From positions 1 through 23,040 of the forward strand of contig JAWWBX010000030.1 in NCBI GenBank assembly GCA_033720735.1: a stretch of 23,040 bases of DNA, in the 5' to 3' direction. The notes beneath the pieces were generated by a model. It was not told the DNA's origin and ran no database searches. It worked only from the letters and a program-made list of their open reading frames with translations. Positions 22,065-23,040 of the stretch are shown piece after piece; within the stretch, counting starts at the first letter, position 1, and the number at the start of each line of letters is the position of its first letter. The DNA comes from B8-G4 sp033720735 (lineage in GTDB: Bacteria; Bacteroidota; Bacteroidia; Chitinophagales; Saprospiraceae). Both the position numbers and the translations under genes were made by a program.

Positions 22065-22346
22065 GGAAAGATGTTGGAGAGATTGAGGAGAGATGTCGGA
22101 GAGATTGACAAAGATCATCAGAGATAGTGTAAGATTGAATAGAAGAATGTCAGCCGCGAAGATCGATTCGCGTGACATGCAGCTCGGACAGCCGCGAATA
22201 TCGATTCGCGCGACCTGCAGCTCAGGAAAGATGATGGAGAGATTGAGGAGAGATTGAGGAGAGATTGACAAAGATCATCAGAGATAGTGTAAGATTGAAT
22301 AGAAGAATGTCAGCCGCGAATATCGATTCGCGTGATATGCAGCTCG
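22065..22346. repeat. 122-bp imperfect direct repeat, two copies 160 bp apart
   Basis: Copy 1 is 22065-22186 and copy 2 is 22225-22346, identical at 116 of 122 positions by hand alignment (differences at 22074, 22095-22097, 22161 and 22176 relative to copy 1). Each copy begins with 11-bp GGAGAGATTGA units (three perfect tandem copies at 22236-22268, two perfect and one degenerate at 22076-22108). Next comes a unique-looking stretch, then the 35-bp palindromic B element. Copies this similar suggest recent duplication or a dispersed repeat family. Confidence 0.85.
22151..22345. repeat. Three copies of a 35-bp palindromic element (B element)
   Basis: Copies lie at 22151-22185, 22189-22223 and 22311-22345. 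Each starts CAGCCGCGA and ends GCAGCTC, and carries a core CGCGAA(T/G)ATCGATTCGCG (22155-22172, 22193-22210, 22315-22332). The second and third cores form a 7-bp stem, CGCGAAT/ATTCGCG, with an ATCG loop; the first has one arm base changed. The middle copy is an extra B unit not part of the 122-bp duplication. No T tract follows the stems. Confidence 0.85.
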
Positions 22347-22406
22347 CCATCAGGCACAATCCGCCAACCTCAAACGCGGAACACGGGACCTCAAACCCGA
22401 AACTTC

Positions 22407-23039
22407 CTACGACCCCGCGCTCCCTCGCACGCCCAGCGACTCCAGCAAAAACCGCGTCATCTTGGTGTACAGATGAAGCCGGGCATTGTCGCCGGAGATC
22501 CCGTGGGCACGGTTGGGATAGAAATAAGTGTCAAACTGTTTATTTGCGCGGATCAGCGCATTGGCCATCTCGACGGTGTGCTGCCAGTGGACGTTGTCAT
22601 CGGTGATGCCATGCACCAGCAAGTAGTCGCCCCTGAGCCGGTCGGCAAAGTTGACGGGTGAGTTCTCGTAGTAGCCGTCGGGATTCTCGGCGAGGGTGCG
22701 CATGTAGCGCTCCGTATAGATGGTGTCGTACCACTTCCAGTTGGTCACGGGTGCCACGGCGATGGCGGCCTTGAAGACATCATTGCCCTTGAGCAGGCAC
22801 AGTGACGACATATACCCGCCGTAGCTCCAGCCGAAGATGCCGATCCGGCGGGCATCGACATAGGGCAGGCTGCCGAGGTATTTGGCCGCCTCGATCTGAT
22901 CGATGGTTTCGTAATGGCCCAGTTTGAGATAGGTCATCTTGCGGAACTCCTCCCCGCGCGCACCGGTGCCGCGGTTGTCGACACAGGCGACGACAAACCC
23001 GCGTTGTGCAAGCAACTGGAACCACCAGTAGTTGGTGCC
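22407..23039 (-). CDS. DPP-IV-like S9 family serine peptidase, C-terminal part (cut by right window edge)
   Basis: The frame enters from the right edge and gives 210 residues up to the stop at 22407. It corresponds to the catalytic alpha/beta-hydrolase domain of the prolyl oligopeptidase family (S9B, dipeptidyl-peptidase IV type), which removes dipeptides after proline or alanine from the N-terminus of peptides, usually in the periplasm. Visible residues: nucleophile Ser72 in GWSYGGY, the Asp-Asp pair 147-148 in HGITDDNVH, and the catalytic His179 in NRAHGISG. Conserved blocks such as ACVDNRGTGARGEEF precede the active site. The beta-propeller and signal peptide lie beyond the window. The apparent TTG start at 23015 is only an internal codon. 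The gene is convergent with the cyclase gene across the repeat region. Confidence 0.95.
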   Translation of the reverse strand, partial: GTNYWWFQLLAQRGFVVACVDNRGTGARGEEFRKMTYLKLGHYETIDQIEAAKYLGSLPYVDARRIGIFGWSYGGYMSSLCLLKGNDVFKAAIAVAPVTNWKWYDTIYTERYMRTLAENPDGYYENSPVNFADRLRGDYLLVHGITDDNVHWQHTVEMANALIRANKQFDTYFYPNRAHGISGDNARLHLYTKMTRFLLESLGVRGSAGS

Positions 23040-23040
23040 G

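Larger units (their letters stand above)
22034..22406. other. Gene-free stretch with repeats between convergent genes
   Basis: No protein-like frame is present. It is filled mainly by the 122-bp direct repeat and the palindromic B elements listed separately. To their right, up to 22406, lies a low-complexity stretch with repeated ACCTCAAAC and CGAAAC-like words (about 22365-22405). No classical terminator with a T tract is seen for either convergent gene; the palindromes might serve in that role. Confidence 0.6.

Noticed and set aside
22065..22346. CRISPR array
   Set aside because: Only two long copies and three palindromic units exist, with no regular repeat-spacer pattern and no cas genes nearby.

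Overview
The window looks like chromosomal DNA of a fairly GC-rich Bacteroidota bacterium, possibly of the Saprospiria type. The evidence is a secreted protein with a type IX secretion (T9SS) sorting domain, a DUF5686-like outer-membrane protein with a carboxypeptidase-regulatory-like N-terminus, a GIN-type (DUF2807) adhesin-like protein, a DPP-IV-like S9 peptidase, and start codons mostly without clear Shine-Dalgarno sequences. The order-level placement is inference. No rRNA, tRNA, CRISPR array or insertion sequence was recognised.

Layout. 1-1100: the 5' part of glycerol kinase (minus strand, runs off the left edge) faces a 59-codon remnant of glycerol-3-phosphate dehydrogenase, followed by a terminator-like hairpin. 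1250-6037: a plus-strand series of mostly housekeeping genes: a TerB-like protein, an NhaC-family antiporter, an exported protein with a Cys-Gly-Cys motif, a small conserved protein, a VIT1/CCC1-like metal transporter and a SAM-dependent methyltransferase. 6040-10061: three minus-strand genes: a large T9SS cargo with dockerin-like calcium loops, a secreted SGSG-repeat protein and a YjjG-like HAD phosphatase. 10154-13767: a coiled-coil protein overlapping by 4 bp with a DUF5686-like outer-membrane protein.

13768-22033 is the accessory-looking and most interesting part. After a cluster of GC-rich palindromes come two adjacent caspase-fold (peptidase C14) genes. The first has a cytoplasmic caspase domain, one membrane helix and a predicted periplasmic beta-rich region. 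The second is an 1118-residue fusion of a caspase domain, a long beta-rich middle and a C-terminal alpha/beta-hydrolase (lipase/esterase-like) domain with an intact GNSIGG nucleophile elbow. A strong bidirectional terminator closes this pair. It is followed by a small multi-pass membrane protein (minus strand) and a membrane-anchored class III nucleotide cyclase with a TPR-like C-terminal region. I infer that the caspase pair could be a sensor-protease and protease-activated lipase module, by analogy with caspase- or protease-gated effectors in bacterial immunity and cell death. The sequence does not prove this, and a link to the cyclase is only proximity.

22034-23040: a gene-free stretch with a 122-bp direct repeat and three copies of a palindromic element, then the 3' end of a DPP-IV-like S9 peptidase (minus strand, runs off the right edge).
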